Shown here one piece after another: positions 1-7,921 of a stretch of DNA of 64,000 nucleotides. Below the pieces are notes generated by a model. The model had not been told where the DNA came from and did not search any database. It was given only the letters and a program-made list of their open reading frames with translations. The DNA is from Actinoplanes solisilvae (GTDB taxonomy: Bacteria; Actinomycetota; Actinomycetes; Mycobacteriales; Micromonosporaceae). The translations under genes were made by a program, and so were the position numbers. The number at the start of each line of letters is the position of its first letter. The stretch's first letter is position 1. The stretch spans positions 202,558-266,557 of the forward strand of contig NZ_RJAC01000011.1 of NCBI RefSeq assembly GCF_003999975.1, written 5' to 3'.

Positions 1-336
1 CGCAAAGCGGTGAACGGCTCGACGATCCTGCTGCTCGGCCTGGCCTACAAGAAGAACAGCGGCGACGCCCGCGAGTCGCCGGCCCGCCGGGTCGCGTCGC
101 TGCTGCTCGACATGGGCGCCGACGTGCGGGCAGCCGACCCCCACGTCGTCGAGGACGCGCAGGTCGACAGCCGGGTCGAGCGGGTCGCGCTGACCGCCGA
201 GCAGCTCGCCGCGGCCGACGCCGTCGTGCTGCTCGCCGACCACGACGAGTTCGACCTCGACCTGATCGCCGGCCAAGCCGCCTACGTGCTGGACACCCGT
301 CACCGCCTGACCGGACCCACCGTGGAGTCGCTGTGA
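1..336 (+). CDS. Nucleotide-sugar dehydrogenase (UDP-glucose / UDP-ManNAc dehydrogenase family), C-terminal part
   Basis: The reading frame is open from base 1, so this is the C-terminal ~111 residues of a gene that begins left of the window. The residues GLAYKKNSGDARESPA are the hallmark of the C-terminal UDP-binding domain of the UDP-glucose/UDP-N-acetylmannosamine dehydrogenase family, followed by a Rossmann-like stretch (ADVRAADPHV). Members oxidise the C6 hydroxyl of a UDP-sugar to a uronic acid using two NAD+. It overlaps the next gene, a sugar-1-phosphate transferase, by four bases (GTGA). It therefore probably supplies a uronic acid precursor for the polysaccharide made here. The exact sugar cannot be told from this fragment. 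Confidence 0.88.
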   Translation, partial: RKAVNGSTILLLGLAYKKNSGDARESPARRVASLLLDMGADVRAADPHVVEDAQVDSRVERVALTAEQLAAADAVVLLADHDEFDLDLIAGQAAYVLDTRHRLTGPTVESL

Positions 337-1103
337 AGCCCATCCGCCTGTTCTGGGACCTCGCCAACCGATTCGTGGCCGCCGTCGCGCTGATCCTGCT
401 GTCCCCGGTGCTGCTCGTGGTCGCGGTGTGGATCCGCGTCGCCGACGGCCCCGGCATCCTCTTCGTGCAAGACCGGGCGGGCCTCGGCGGCCGGCCGTTC
501 CGCATGCTGAAGTTCCGTTCGATGGTGCACGACTCGGTGGCGATGAGCTCCGGGCTCGGCATCAGCGACCCGTTCGGGCTGGTCGAGAACGATCCGCGCA
601 TCACCGCGTGCGGCCGGTTCCTGCGCCGCACCAGCCTCGACGAACTGCCCCAGCTCTTCAACGTGCTCGCCGGGCAGATGTTGCTGGTTGGGCCCCGTCC
701 CGACGTGCTGCCACAGGTGGCCAACTACTCGCCGATCGACGCGCGCCGCCTCGAGGTCAAGCCCGGCATCACCGGCTGGGCCCAGGTCAACGGCCGCGAC
801 GACATCGACTGGCCGCAGCGCTTCATCCTCGACCGGTGGTATGTCGACAATTGGTCGCCGGCGCTCGACCTGCGCATCGTCTGGCGCACCTTCGCCGACC
901 TGCGCCGCGGCGAGCCGCCCGTGCACGTCGACACGCTGAACATCGAGCGCGCCCAACCCGCGGACGCCATGCCGGTGCCTGACGGTGACACCGTTCCTCT
1001 CAGCATCCCGGCGCAGACCCGAAGCAGCAACGAGCGCCGGTGGGACGAGGAACCCGTCCGGGGTGGCGGCGATCGCTCTCGGGACGCCAGTCGTGCGGCC
1101 TGA
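333..1103 (+). CDS. Initiating sugar-1-phosphate transferase (bacterial sugar transferase family)
   Basis: This protein of 256 residues transfers a sugar-1-phosphate from a nucleotide sugar to undecaprenyl phosphate, the first membrane step of polysaccharide assembly. An N-terminal hydrophobic segment (about residues 12–32) is followed by the family core: KFRSM, the catalytic Asp-Glu pair in SLDELPQLFNVL, VGPRP and KPGITGWAQVNGRD. It is the compact form with one membrane segment, not the long PssY/WbaP form. About 45 C-terminal residues after the core are low in complexity. The GTG start overlaps the upstream stop by four bases, so translational coupling is likely. Confidence 0.93.
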   Translation: MKPIRLFWDLANRFVAAVALILLSPVLLVVAVWIRVADGPGILFVQDRAGLGGRPFRMLKFRSMVHDSVAMSSGLGISDPFGLVENDPRITACGRFLRRTSLDELPQLFNVLAGQMLLVGPRPDVLPQVANYSPIDARRLEVKPGITGWAQVNGRDDIDWPQRFILDRWYVDNWSPALDLRIVWRTFADLRRGEPPVHVDTLNIERAQPADAMPVPDGDTVPLSIPAQTRSSNERRWDEEPVRGGGDRSRDASRAA

Positions 1104-2166
1104 GGGCCGCGAGATCGGCTCGGAGTTTCACTGGGACCCGGCCCTCCTGCTCACCGTGGCGCGGGAGGGCCACCTCCCGGCCGGGCACCAGCTCTTCGCG
1201 ACCGGCTGCGGTGCGATGAGCGCGCTGCTGCGCCGGCTCGCCCAGCCCGGCCGGCTGCACGTCCCGTCGTTCTTCTGCATGGGCGTCGCCGAGGCGTTGA
1301 GCGCCGACATGCCGCTCGCCTGGTACCGGCACCGGCCCGACGGGCGCGGACCGCGGTTCGAGACCCTGCGTGCCCGCCCCGGCGACGTGGTGCTGGCCCA
1401 GAACCTGTTCGGCCGCGACGACGGCGAAGCCTGGCACGACTGGATCGACGCGAACCCCGACGTGATCGTCGTCGAGGACCACTCGCACGACCCGTTCGGT
1501 CCGTGGGCAGAGTCGAGCACCGCCCCCTACGCCGTGGCGTCGCTGCGCAAGACCCTGCCTCTGCCCGACGGTGGTCTGCTGTGGTCGCCGCGCGGCCTGC
1601 CGGTGCCCGCCCCAGCCGGTGAGCCGAGCACCGGCGCCCATCTGAAGCTGACCGCGATGCTGCTCAAGTCCGCGTGGCTCGACGGCCGCCCGATCGCCAA
1701 GGAGACCTTCCGCGAGTTGCAGGGGCGGGGCGAGCAGACCCTGCTGGGCAGTGCCGGCCCGCCGAGCGAGTTCACCGCGGCCGTGCTGCCGGTGCTCAAC
1801 ATCGCCCGCGTGCGCACGGCGAGCACGCGCAACGCCCGCGCCCTGTCAGCCCTCCTCGGCCTGGAGTGCGACGTGCCGCGCGGCGCGGCGCCGTTCCGGG
1901 TGCAACTGCTCTGCCCCGACGAGCAGTCGCGCGACGACCTGCTGCGTCATCTCGCCGGCCACGGCATCTTCGCGCCCGTGCACTGGCGGCAGGATCGCGG
2001 CGGAGTGTGGAGCGGCGACGAGGAATCAGCCGAGCTGGCCGACCGCATCCTGACCGTGCCCGTCGACCACCGCTGCGGACCGGCCGACGTCCACCGCGCC
2101 GCCCAGGTGCTCGGCGGGAAGCCGGCGCGCTCGACGAAACCGAGGCCCTTGGCCGCCCAAAGATGA
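1093..2166 (+). CDS. DegT/DnrJ/EryC1-like PLP-dependent protein
   Basis: This protein of about 357 residues resembles the DegT/EryC1 aminotransferase superfamily. The motif SLRKTLPLPDGGLL matches the Schiff-base lysine loop and EDHSHDPFG the cofactor-binding Asp/His region. Family members transaminate keto-sugars or, in divergent branches, do other PLP chemistry; this one is a distant member because the usual GTxAL motif reads FATGCGAMSALL. The start is uncertain. GTG at 1093 overlaps the upstream gene by 11 bases, GTG at 1063 is possible, and the frame is open further upstream within the neighbouring gene. It closes the rightward three-gene unit and meets a leftward operon across a terminator. 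Confidence 0.7.
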   Translation: MRPEGREIGSEFHWDPALLLTVAREGHLPAGHQLFATGCGAMSALLRRLAQPGRLHVPSFFCMGVAEALSADMPLAWYRHRPDGRGPRFETLRARPGDVVLAQNLFGRDDGEAWHDWIDANPDVIVVEDHSHDPFGPWAESSTAPYAVASLRKTLPLPDGGLLWSPRGLPVPAPAGEPSTGAHLKLTAMLLKSAWLDGRPIAKETFRELQGRGEQTLLGSAGPPSEFTAAVLPVLNIARVRTASTRNARALSALLGLECDVPRGAAPFRVQLLCPDEQSRDDLLRHLAGHGIFAPVHWRQDRGGVWSGDEESAELADRILTVPVDHRCGPADVHRAAQVLGGKPARSTKPRPLAAQR

Positions 2167-2184
2167 AGCGGCCCGCACGGTGAT

Positions 2185-2248
2185 GCGTCCGCACGGGGAG
2201 GCGCCGACGGTGTGAGGCGTCCGCACGGCGAGGCGCCGACGCGGTGAG
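2185..2248. repeat. Two tandem 32-bp repeats in a convergent intergenic region
   Basis: Two adjacent 32-base copies (2185–2216 and 2217–2248) beginning GCGTCCGCACGG and ending GTGAG differ at only a few positions. A decayed third partial copy follows and runs into the terminator hairpin. They lie between convergent genes and carry no convincing reading frame. Confidence 0.7.
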
Positions 2249-2265
2249 GCGGTCGGCGCGGTGAG

Positions 2266-2292
2266 GCGGCCCGGCCGGGAGGGCCGGGCCGC
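2266..2292. terminator. Bidirectional hairpin terminator
   Basis: A perfect 11-bp GC-rich stem (GCGGCCCGGCC at 2266–2276 paired with 2282–2292) with a 5-base loop lies between convergent genes ending at 2166 and 2299. There is no U-tract, which is usual for actinobacterial terminators. Confidence 0.7.
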
Positions 2293-2298
2293 GCCGGT

Positions 2299-3303
2299 TC
2301 AACGGTAGGGCGGGAACCGCCCCGTCAAGGACTCCGGCGTGGGCACGCCGGCCAGTTTCTCGAAGGAGCGCGGGTCGGTGATGACCCGCCAGGTGTGGAA
2401 CTCGTGCCGTCCCGAACCGAACTGGGACTTGTAGCGGAACAGCGAGTCGGCCGACCCGCCCACCCCGCCGCCGAGGTGATAGACCGTGTTGCCGCGCGCG
2501 CGGCCCCACAGCCGCACCTCGTGGTAGAGCAGCTTGTCGGCGTAGTGCACCGGAGCGTCCGAGGTGGACTGCAGGTGCGTGTGCATCAGGCCCGCGTACT
2601 CGAAGAAGAGATTGCCGCCGAGAACCCGGTCGCCATTGACCGCCACGGCGAGGTGTACGTGGTCGCGCAGGGCGGTGCGCAACCGGTGGAAGTGGTCGTG
2701 GCCGAAGAAGTAGAACTCGTCGGCCCCCACGCGGCGCATGGTGGCGTGGTACGTGTCGATCCAGTCGCTATAGAGATCCCAGTCGTCGAAGACGATCTCG
2801 ACGCCTGCTCGTTTCGCCTTGTTGATCTGATTGCGGTGGCTGCGGTGCGTCTGGGACCACAGTTCGTCCGCGGTTTGGGTCAGGTCCATCGAGACCGTCT
2901 CTCCGTGCTGCACCACCGTGCCCGCCCCCGCCAGGGCTTCGCGGTGGAGCGGCAGCAGCGGATGGAGCCGCGCGAACGCGGTGACCACCCCCTGGGTGCA
3001 GAGGAGTTCGGTCATCGCGCCGGCCGCGCGGGACCAGAAGGCAGAGTCGTGACTGCCGACGGGGCCGGGATAGCCGTAGGGGGAGGTCGCGTCCTGCAGG
3101 TCGGTGTCGGGCACCGGCCTGAGCAGCAGGGGAACCAGAAGGACGCGTCCTGCCTCGGCATATCGGAAGGCCACCGGAGTGCCGCCGGTCAGGCCGGCGT
3201 CGAGCCGCACGTACTCAGGGGTGTGGTAGATGTCATGCCGGACCCGGGCAAGAGCCTCCATCCATGCCGGGTCCTGGGGTGACAGCAGTGCGGCATCGGC
3301 CAT
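2299..3303 (-). CDS. FemAB/GNAT-type acyl- or aminoacyltransferase (copy A)
   Basis: This 334-residue protein has the pattern of the FemAB-like double-GNAT family. Its landmarks are PYGYPGP near residue 80, a central SHRNQINKAKRAGVE segment, a YHATMRRVGADEFYFF stretch and a C-terminal HLGGGVGGSADSLFRYKSQFG block. Family members move an aminoacyl or acyl group to an amine, classically in peptidoglycan bridges but also in polysaccharide and natural-product loci. The ATG at 3303 is preferred because an AGGAGG lies six bases upstream. It is closely related to the gene at 4537–5550, and an FAD hydroxylase lies between them. Substrate unknown; likely decorates an amino sugar of the polymer. Confidence 0.8.
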   Translation of the reverse strand: MADAALLSPQDPAWMEALARVRHDIYHTPEYVRLDAGLTGGTPVAFRYAEAGRVLLVPLLLRPVPDTDLQDATSPYGYPGPVGSHDSAFWSRAAGAMTELLCTQGVVTAFARLHPLLPLHREALAGAGTVVQHGETVSMDLTQTADELWSQTHRSHRNQINKAKRAGVEIVFDDWDLYSDWIDTYHATMRRVGADEFYFFGHDHFHRLRTALRDHVHLAVAVNGDRVLGGNLFFEYAGLMHTHLQSTSDAPVHYADKLLYHEVRLWGRARGNTVYHLGGGVGGSADSLFRYKSQFGSGRHEFHTWRVITDPRSFEKLAGVPTPESLTGRFPPYR

Positions 3304-3305
3304 AG

Positions 3306-4523
3306 TCAACCTCCTGTGGGTAGGGGCGCCGCCCGGGTGGCGGGCGCCGGGTCACCGGGGCGGCGACGACGGGCCCGGCTCCACCTGCGCGCGCTCAACG
3401 CCCGCCGCAGCAGGGCGCGGGTGACCGAGCGTTGCGTGCTCAGGTGCAGCAGGTACCGCCACAATGGATACTCGCCGCGCCGGTCGGACAGCGCGTAGGA
3501 GAATCGGATCGACGGCAGATCAGCGTATTCGGGCATTCTTTCGAACCATTCGCTGCTGGCCTGCGCGGCCCGCTGCAGCGGGGCGAGGGCGGCGCGGCGC
3601 CGGTGTTCGTAACGTTCGAGGGCCGGCGCGAGCGGGCCGTCGGAGGCTTCGGCGAGCGCGTCGGCCAGGGCCATCGCGTCCTGCATGGCCAGTTTGGTGC
3701 CCGAGCCGATGGCGAAGTGCGTCGTGTGCGCGGCGTCGCCCATCAGAACGACGTTGCCGTTGTCCCACCGCTGGTTGGTGACGCGGCGGAAGTTCATCCA
3801 GCCCGAGCCGCGGTCAACGAGCGGCTGCCCGTCGAGGTGGGCGGCGAAGATGGTCTCGAGCCGGGCGGTGCCGGCGGCGGGGTCGAGCCGGTCGAGCTCG
3901 AGCCCGGCCCAGGTCTCGGGGGTGCACTCGACGATGAACGTGCTGGTGTTGTCGTCGAACGGGTAGGCGTGGTACCAGATCCAGCCCGCGTGGGTCTGCT
4001 CGAAGCCGAACGTGAAGGTGCGGAAGACGTGCGGGGTGCCGAGCCAGGTGTACCTGTTGCGCCCGGTCGCGATCTCGGTGCCGAAGTGCTCGGCGTCGAG
4101 CGACCGCAGACTGCTGCCGGCGCCGTCGCAGGCGACTACCAGATCAGCGTCGGGCGGGGAGACCGCGTCGTCCGAGAACCGTACGTCGACGCCCAGCTCG
4201 ACCGCGCGCGCCGTCAGGATCTGCAGCATCCGGTGCCGTCCGAGGCTGAACCCGTACCCGGCGAGGTGGGTCACCTCTTTGCCGGTGGCCCGCACCTCGT
4301 ACTCGTCCCACTTGCAGGCGGCCCGCCAGAGACGCCCGGCGCTGACCGGGTCGTAGTGGAACAGGTCGTCGAGCAGGTCGTCCCAGAAGACCACGCCCCA
4401 GCCGTACGTGACACCCGGCGGGTTGCGTTCCAGCACGGTGACCTCGTTCGCGGGGTTCGCGAGCTTGGCCAGCACCGCGAAGTACAGACCGGCGGGGCCA
4501 CCGCCGACACACGTGATCCGCAT
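3306..4523 (-). CDS. FAD-dependent monooxygenase resembling aroyl-CoA hydroxylases
   Basis: This 405-residue flavoprotein starts with the ADP-binding motif GGGPAGLYFA and continues NEVTVLERNPPGVTYGWGVVFWDDLLDDL. This closely follows the N-terminus of salicylyl-CoA/2-aminobenzoyl-CoA hydroxylases. A second FAD motif, GDAAHTTHFAIGSGTKLAMQDA, is also present, so the cofactor site looks intact. The ATG at 4523 is chosen because AGGAG lies close upstream. Known relatives hydroxylate aromatic acids held as CoA thioesters. Finding one between two FemAB-type transferases in a polysaccharide operon is unusual. It may prepare a hydroxylated acyl group for transfer, or act on a sugar-linked aromatic. 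That role is inference. Confidence 0.85.
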   Translation of the reverse strand: MRITCVGGGPAGLYFAVLAKLANPANEVTVLERNPPGVTYGWGVVFWDDLLDDLFHYDPVSAGRLWRAACKWDEYEVRATGKEVTHLAGYGFSLGRHRMLQILTARAVELGVDVRFSDDAVSPPDADLVVACDGAGSSLRSLDAEHFGTEIATGRNRYTWLGTPHVFRTFTFGFEQTHAGWIWYHAYPFDDNTSTFIVECTPETWAGLELDRLDPAAGTARLETIFAAHLDGQPLVDRGSGWMNFRRVTNQRWDNGNVVLMGDAAHTTHFAIGSGTKLAMQDAMALADALAEASDGPLAPALERYEHRRRAALAPLQRAAQASSEWFERMPEYADLPSIRFSYALSDRRGEYPLWRYLLHLSTQRSVTRALLRRALSARRWSRARRRRPGDPAPATRAAPLPTGG

Positions 4524-4536
4524 GGCGCGCGCTCTC

Positions 4537-5550
4537 CTAACGGTAGGGCGGGAAGGTGCCGGATTCGTCGTTGTCCCGGCCGCGGTCGCTGACCAGTTCG
4601 TCGTACGCGGGCCGGTCGGCCACGACCCGCCAGGTGTGGAACGAATGCCGCCGCGGCGAGAACCCGGCCTTGTAGGAGAAGAGCGAGTCCTCCTCGCCGC
4701 CCTTGCCGCCGCCGAGGTGGAAGACGGTGTCGCCGCGCGCCTTGCACCAGCGGCGAACCTCGTCGTACAGCATCTCGTCGGCGTACCGCTTCGGCGCGCG
4801 CCGCGTCGACGAGACGTAGCCGGTCGCGATGCCGTGGTGCTCGAAGAACGTGTTGCCCCCGACCACCTCGCCGTCCTCGAGCGCGACGGCCAGGTGCATG
4901 CGATCGCCCATCGCCTCGTGCATGGCGACCAGATGCTCGTGACTGAAGAAGTAGTACGAGGTGGCGCCGACCCGCCGCATGTTGTCGTGGTAGACCTCGA
5001 CCCAATCACCGAGCCTGTCCCAGTCGTCGAAGACCACCTCGGTGCCGGCCCGTCGCGCCCGGTTGATGTGGTTGCGGTGGTCGCTGCGGGTCTGCGACCA
5101 CATCTCGTCGAGGCTGACCGTCAGGTCCATCGACACGGTCTCGCCGTGGTGTACCATCGTGCCGAAGTTGCCCAGAACCGCGGGCGGCGCCGGCAGCAGC
5201 GGGTGCATGCGGACGAACGCGGTGACGATGCCCGCCCCGCGCAACGTCTCGAGCATGGCTACGCAGGCCCGTTCCCAGAAGTCGCGATCGCCGGGCATGG
5301 CGTCGCTGACCGGGCCCGGGTATCCGTACGGCGAGATCGCGTCGCGCAGACCGGTGCCCGGGATCTCGCGCAGGATCAGCGGCAGCAGGAGCTGGCGGTT
5401 GCCGTCGGAATACCAGAACGCGGACGGCGTCCCCGAGTAGAGGGCCGCGTCGAGCGTGACGTAGCCGGGCAGGTGGTAGGTGTCGTGCCGGGTGCGGTGC
5501 AGGGCTTCCTTCCATTCCCGGGCCGCCGGTCCCACGAGCGCTGCGGTCAT
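4537..5550 (-). CDS. FemAB/GNAT-type acyl- or aminoacyltransferase (copy B)
   Basis: This 337-residue paralogue of the protein at 2299–3303 shares RHDTYHLPGYVTLDAAL, SPYGYPGPV, HGETVSMDLT, HRNHINRARRAGTE, MRRVGATSYYFF and the glycine-rich HLGGGKGGEEDSLFSYKAGF block, plus the same FPPYR C-terminus. It is expected to transfer an aminoacyl or acyl group to an amine. The ATG at 5550 has GGGAGGAGAG just upstream. It sits 13 bases before the flavin hydroxylase. The close similarity of copies A and B points to local duplication, presumably with different acceptor positions or donors. No secretion signal is seen, so it should act in the cytoplasm on a nucleotide- or lipid-linked intermediate. Confidence 0.82.
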   Translation of the reverse strand: MTAALVGPAAREWKEALHRTRHDTYHLPGYVTLDAALYSGTPSAFWYSDGNRQLLLPLILREIPGTGLRDAISPYGYPGPVSDAMPGDRDFWERACVAMLETLRGAGIVTAFVRMHPLLPAPPAVLGNFGTMVHHGETVSMDLTVSLDEMWSQTRSDHRNHINRARRAGTEVVFDDWDRLGDWVEVYHDNMRRVGATSYYFFSHEHLVAMHEAMGDRMHLAVALEDGEVVGGNTFFEHHGIATGYVSSTRRAPKRYADEMLYDEVRRWCKARGDTVFHLGGGKGGEEDSLFSYKAGFSPRRHSFHTWRVVADRPAYDELVSDRGRDNDESGTFPPYR

Positions 5551-5573
5551 CGTTCTCTCCTCCCACGTACGGC

Positions 5574-6716
5574 CTAGGGCCGCAGGATCCGCGCGTTGAG
5601 CGCCATGTTGGCGGCGAACTGGTCGTTGACGACCTTGTGACTTTCGAGGCGCTGCTGGACGGCGGGATCGGTGCGGCCGAGTTTCACGAAGCCGTCCGAG
5701 AACCACCCGTTGTCCGAGCCGCTGCCGTCGACGTAGGCCTTGTATGTGGTACCGCTCGGCCACACGACCTTCGTCAGCAGACGCGAGAAGGCCGCCATGT
5801 CGGCTTTCGTCCAGGTCGTGCCGCGTTCGCGGGCTTCCACCACGTACGCCATGACGCCGTTGCCGTGGCTGACGTCCTGCCCGGGCCGTGCCGCCGCGCC
5901 CCACTGGTCGCTCCAGAAATAGGCGGTCGGCTCGACCGGGCTGCGCCGCATCTGCTGTTTCAGTCCGCTGCCCTCGCCGGGCACCTGCCGGTCCACGTTC
6001 CTGATGACGGTCTGATAGCGCCGTTTGCGGGCCGCTTCGGTGGTGATCCGCGACAGGTTCAGCGCGATCAGACCCCAGTGGGCGGTCATGTGCGTCCGTT
6101 CGCGATAGATCGTCTCCTCGGGGCCGCGCGAGAACCACTTCTCGAAGACGTTCTTCTCGGCGAACGAGAGCAGCCGGTTGTAACGGGTGCGGTAGCCGCT
6201 GTTGCCGTAGATGCCCGAGTTCTCCCGCATGGCCGCGAGCAGCGCGGTGCCGTACCGCCAGAAGTAGCTCTCGTAGAGGGGCACCTCGTCGCCGTTCTCC
6301 TGCGCCGAGCGCCACCCCAGAAAGCCGCCCCGGGCCGCCGACGCCGAGGCGGTGACGTTCTCGGTGAACTGCAGGGCCCGGTCGAGGTAGCGGCGCTCGC
6401 CGGTGGCCCGGAACATCGCCACGCAGGCGTCCAGCGTGTAGGAGAGCTCGTAGTGGTCCCAGCTGTCCTTCGAGCGGCTCAGCGGGATGGCGTTGCGGGC
6501 CTGGAAGTCCCAGCCGTTCAGGAAGATGCCGGCCCAGTAGCTGACCGGTCTGAGCTTGGCGGCGGCGACGGCCAGCTCGGGGCCGGAAGGTTCGGGGACG
6601 GGGACGGGCTGGGGGCTGAGGGCGCTGGTGACGTCGTCCTCGCCCGCGCCGCAGGCGGCGGCGACTGACCCGACCGCCGCGAGCAGGACTGCGCGACGAC
6701 CTATTCGAGTGTTCAT
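5574..6716 (-). CDS. Secreted lipoprotein with alpha/alpha-toroid-like fold, possible polysaccharide lyase or epimerase relative
   Basis: This 380-residue protein starts with a positively charged n-region and a hydrophobic stretch ending VAAAC, a plausible lipobox. The mature part is rich in Trp, Tyr and Asn with helical segments (SWDHYELSYTLDACVAMFRATGERRYLDRAL). This is typical of alpha/alpha-toroid carbohydrate-active enzymes such as alginate lyases or glucuronyl epimerases. No catalytic motif can be assigned with certainty. A strong GAGGAGGT lies before the ATG. It overlaps the polymerase gene by four bases. It probably trims, modifies or releases the exported polymer at the cell surface. 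Confidence 0.55.
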   Translation of the reverse strand: MNTRIGRRAVLLAAVGSVAAACGAGEDDVTSALSPQPVPVPEPSGPELAVAAAKLRPVSYWAGIFLNGWDFQARNAIPLSRSKDSWDHYELSYTLDACVAMFRATGERRYLDRALQFTENVTASASAARGGFLGWRSAQENGDEVPLYESYFWRYGTALLAAMRENSGIYGNSGYRTRYNRLLSFAEKNVFEKWFSRGPEETIYRERTHMTAHWGLIALNLSRITTEAARKRRYQTVIRNVDRQVPGEGSGLKQQMRRSPVEPTAYFWSDQWGAAARPGQDVSHGNGVMAYVVEARERGTTWTKADMAAFSRLLTKVVWPSGTTYKAYVDGSGSDNGWFSDGFVKLGRTDPAVQQRLESHKVVNDQFAANMALNARILRP

Positions 6717-7921
6717 GGTGTTACCTCCTCAAGGGCGCGCGACGGTGCCGGCACCGTCGCGGCCGCAGCCGCCATCGCCATGAACAGCCAGGCGAGGCGG
6801 GAGTCGTAATAGTCGCCGGAGAACAAACTGCTCAACCCCACGAAGACGGCGGCGGCGACGGCCAGGCCGGTGAGCTGGGGGCGGTGCCCGCCACCGCGAA
6901 CGGTGGCCGTCCAGAGCAGGACGGCCGAGGCGAGCAGACCGAGACCGATGAGGCCTCCCTCGGCAGCGACGCCGAGCACGTAATTGTGGGGGTATTCGAC
7001 GAACTGGTTGACGCCGATCAGTCCGTAGAAGCCGTCGAGACCGGCCCCGGCGATCGGATGGTCAACAGCGAGCTGCCAGGCCGCCGCCCAGATGTCGGTG
7101 CGGTCGGAGAGGTAGCGCTCCTGGACGGTCTGTTCGACGAACCGCTCCTGGAACAGGTTGGTGAAGGCGGGTGGCGCGAACGCCCAGACCGCGGCGACGG
7201 CGACGGTCAGGAAGGCGAGGGCGCCGACTATCGTGCCGGAGCGCAGCTTGCGACGCAGCTTGAGCAGCGCGACACCACCGACGACGATGCCGGCGAGGAG
7301 CCCGGCCCGCGAGCCGGAGAGCACGGCGGCGAGCATGAACAGCGGGGTGACCAGCAGCGGCAGGATGCGACCGGTGGTCATGAAGAGCGCGACGGCGCTG
7401 ATGATGCCGAGGATCTCGATGCGGACGAAGACGTTCGGCCCGCCGCCGAACGCGGAGTAGCGGCCCTGCTCGCCGGGGCCGTTGACGAACAGGGCGGCGA
7501 GCGCGAAGAGGATCGCGGCGACGAAGAACAGCAGGAACGCTGTTCGCACGACCCGTTCGGGATCACCCACGGCGTACACGTAGAAGGCGACGACCAGGGC
7601 GCCCATCAGCACCAGGTCGAGCGTCTGCGGCCCGACCCGGGAGGCCTGCGGTGCCCACAGGCCCGAGGCGATCTGGAAGAGGAAGAACAGCACGGTCGCG
7701 ACGAGCCAGCCCTCGCGGCGCGGCGTGCTCAGGGCCGGGGGGCGGCGCGCGATGTCGACGATCAGCACGGCCAGCGCCACCAGCAGGCCGGCCACCCGCA
7801 GGTCGACCCAGGCGAGGTCGGTGTAGCCGGCGCGGTCGAGCGTGTACCGGCCGCCGATCGCGACCAGGATCATGATCAGCCCGGGGGCGAGGAAGACCGG
7901 GGGAGTGCGCAGCCAGTTCAT
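6713..7921 (-). CDS. Wzy-type O-antigen/exopolysaccharide polymerase
   Basis: This 402-residue protein has many hydrophobic segments from end to end. A polar loop of about 50 residues (VWAFAPPAFTNLFQERFVEQTVQERYLSDRTDIWAAA, followed by HPIAGAGLDGFYGLIG) is the signature of the O-antigen ligase/polymerase (Wzy_C) family. It would polymerise lipid-linked repeat units on the outer face of the membrane after flipping. ATGA overlaps on both sides couple it to the flippase gene upstream and the lipoprotein gene downstream. A ligase role is less likely, because Gram-positive bacteria lack lipid A core. Confidence 0.8.
   Translation of the reverse strand: MNWLRTPPVFLAPGLIMILVAIGGRYTLDRAGYTDLAWVDLRVAGLLVALAVLIVDIARRPPALSTPRREGWLVATVLFFLFQIASGLWAPQASRVGPQTLDLVLMGALVVAFYVYAVGDPERVVRTAFLLFFVAAILFALAALFVNGPGEQGRYSAFGGGPNVFVRIEILGIISAVALFMTTGRILPLLVTPLFMLAAVLSGSRAGLLAGIVVGGVALLKLRRKLRSGTIVGALAFLTVAVAAVWAFAPPAFTNLFQERFVEQTVQERYLSDRTDIWAAAWQLAVDHPIAGAGLDGFYGLIGVNQFVEYPHNYVLGVAAEGGLIGLGLLASAVLLWTATVRGGGHRPQLTGLAVAAAVFVGLSSLFSGDYYDSRLAWLFMAMAAAAATVPAPSRALEEVTP

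Noticed and set aside
300..956. Long open frame on the minus strand opposite the sugar transferase
   Set aside because: It is a GC-driven antisense frame; the plus-strand protein has clear family motifs, and the antisense translation is Arg/Ala/Asp-rich without any domain.
4524..5009. Upstream extension of the flavin monooxygenase frame to 5009
   Set aside because: The extension lies inside the FemAB-like gene in another frame and is Arg/Thr/Ser-rich; the ATG at 4523 has a proper ribosome-binding site and directly starts the FAD motif.
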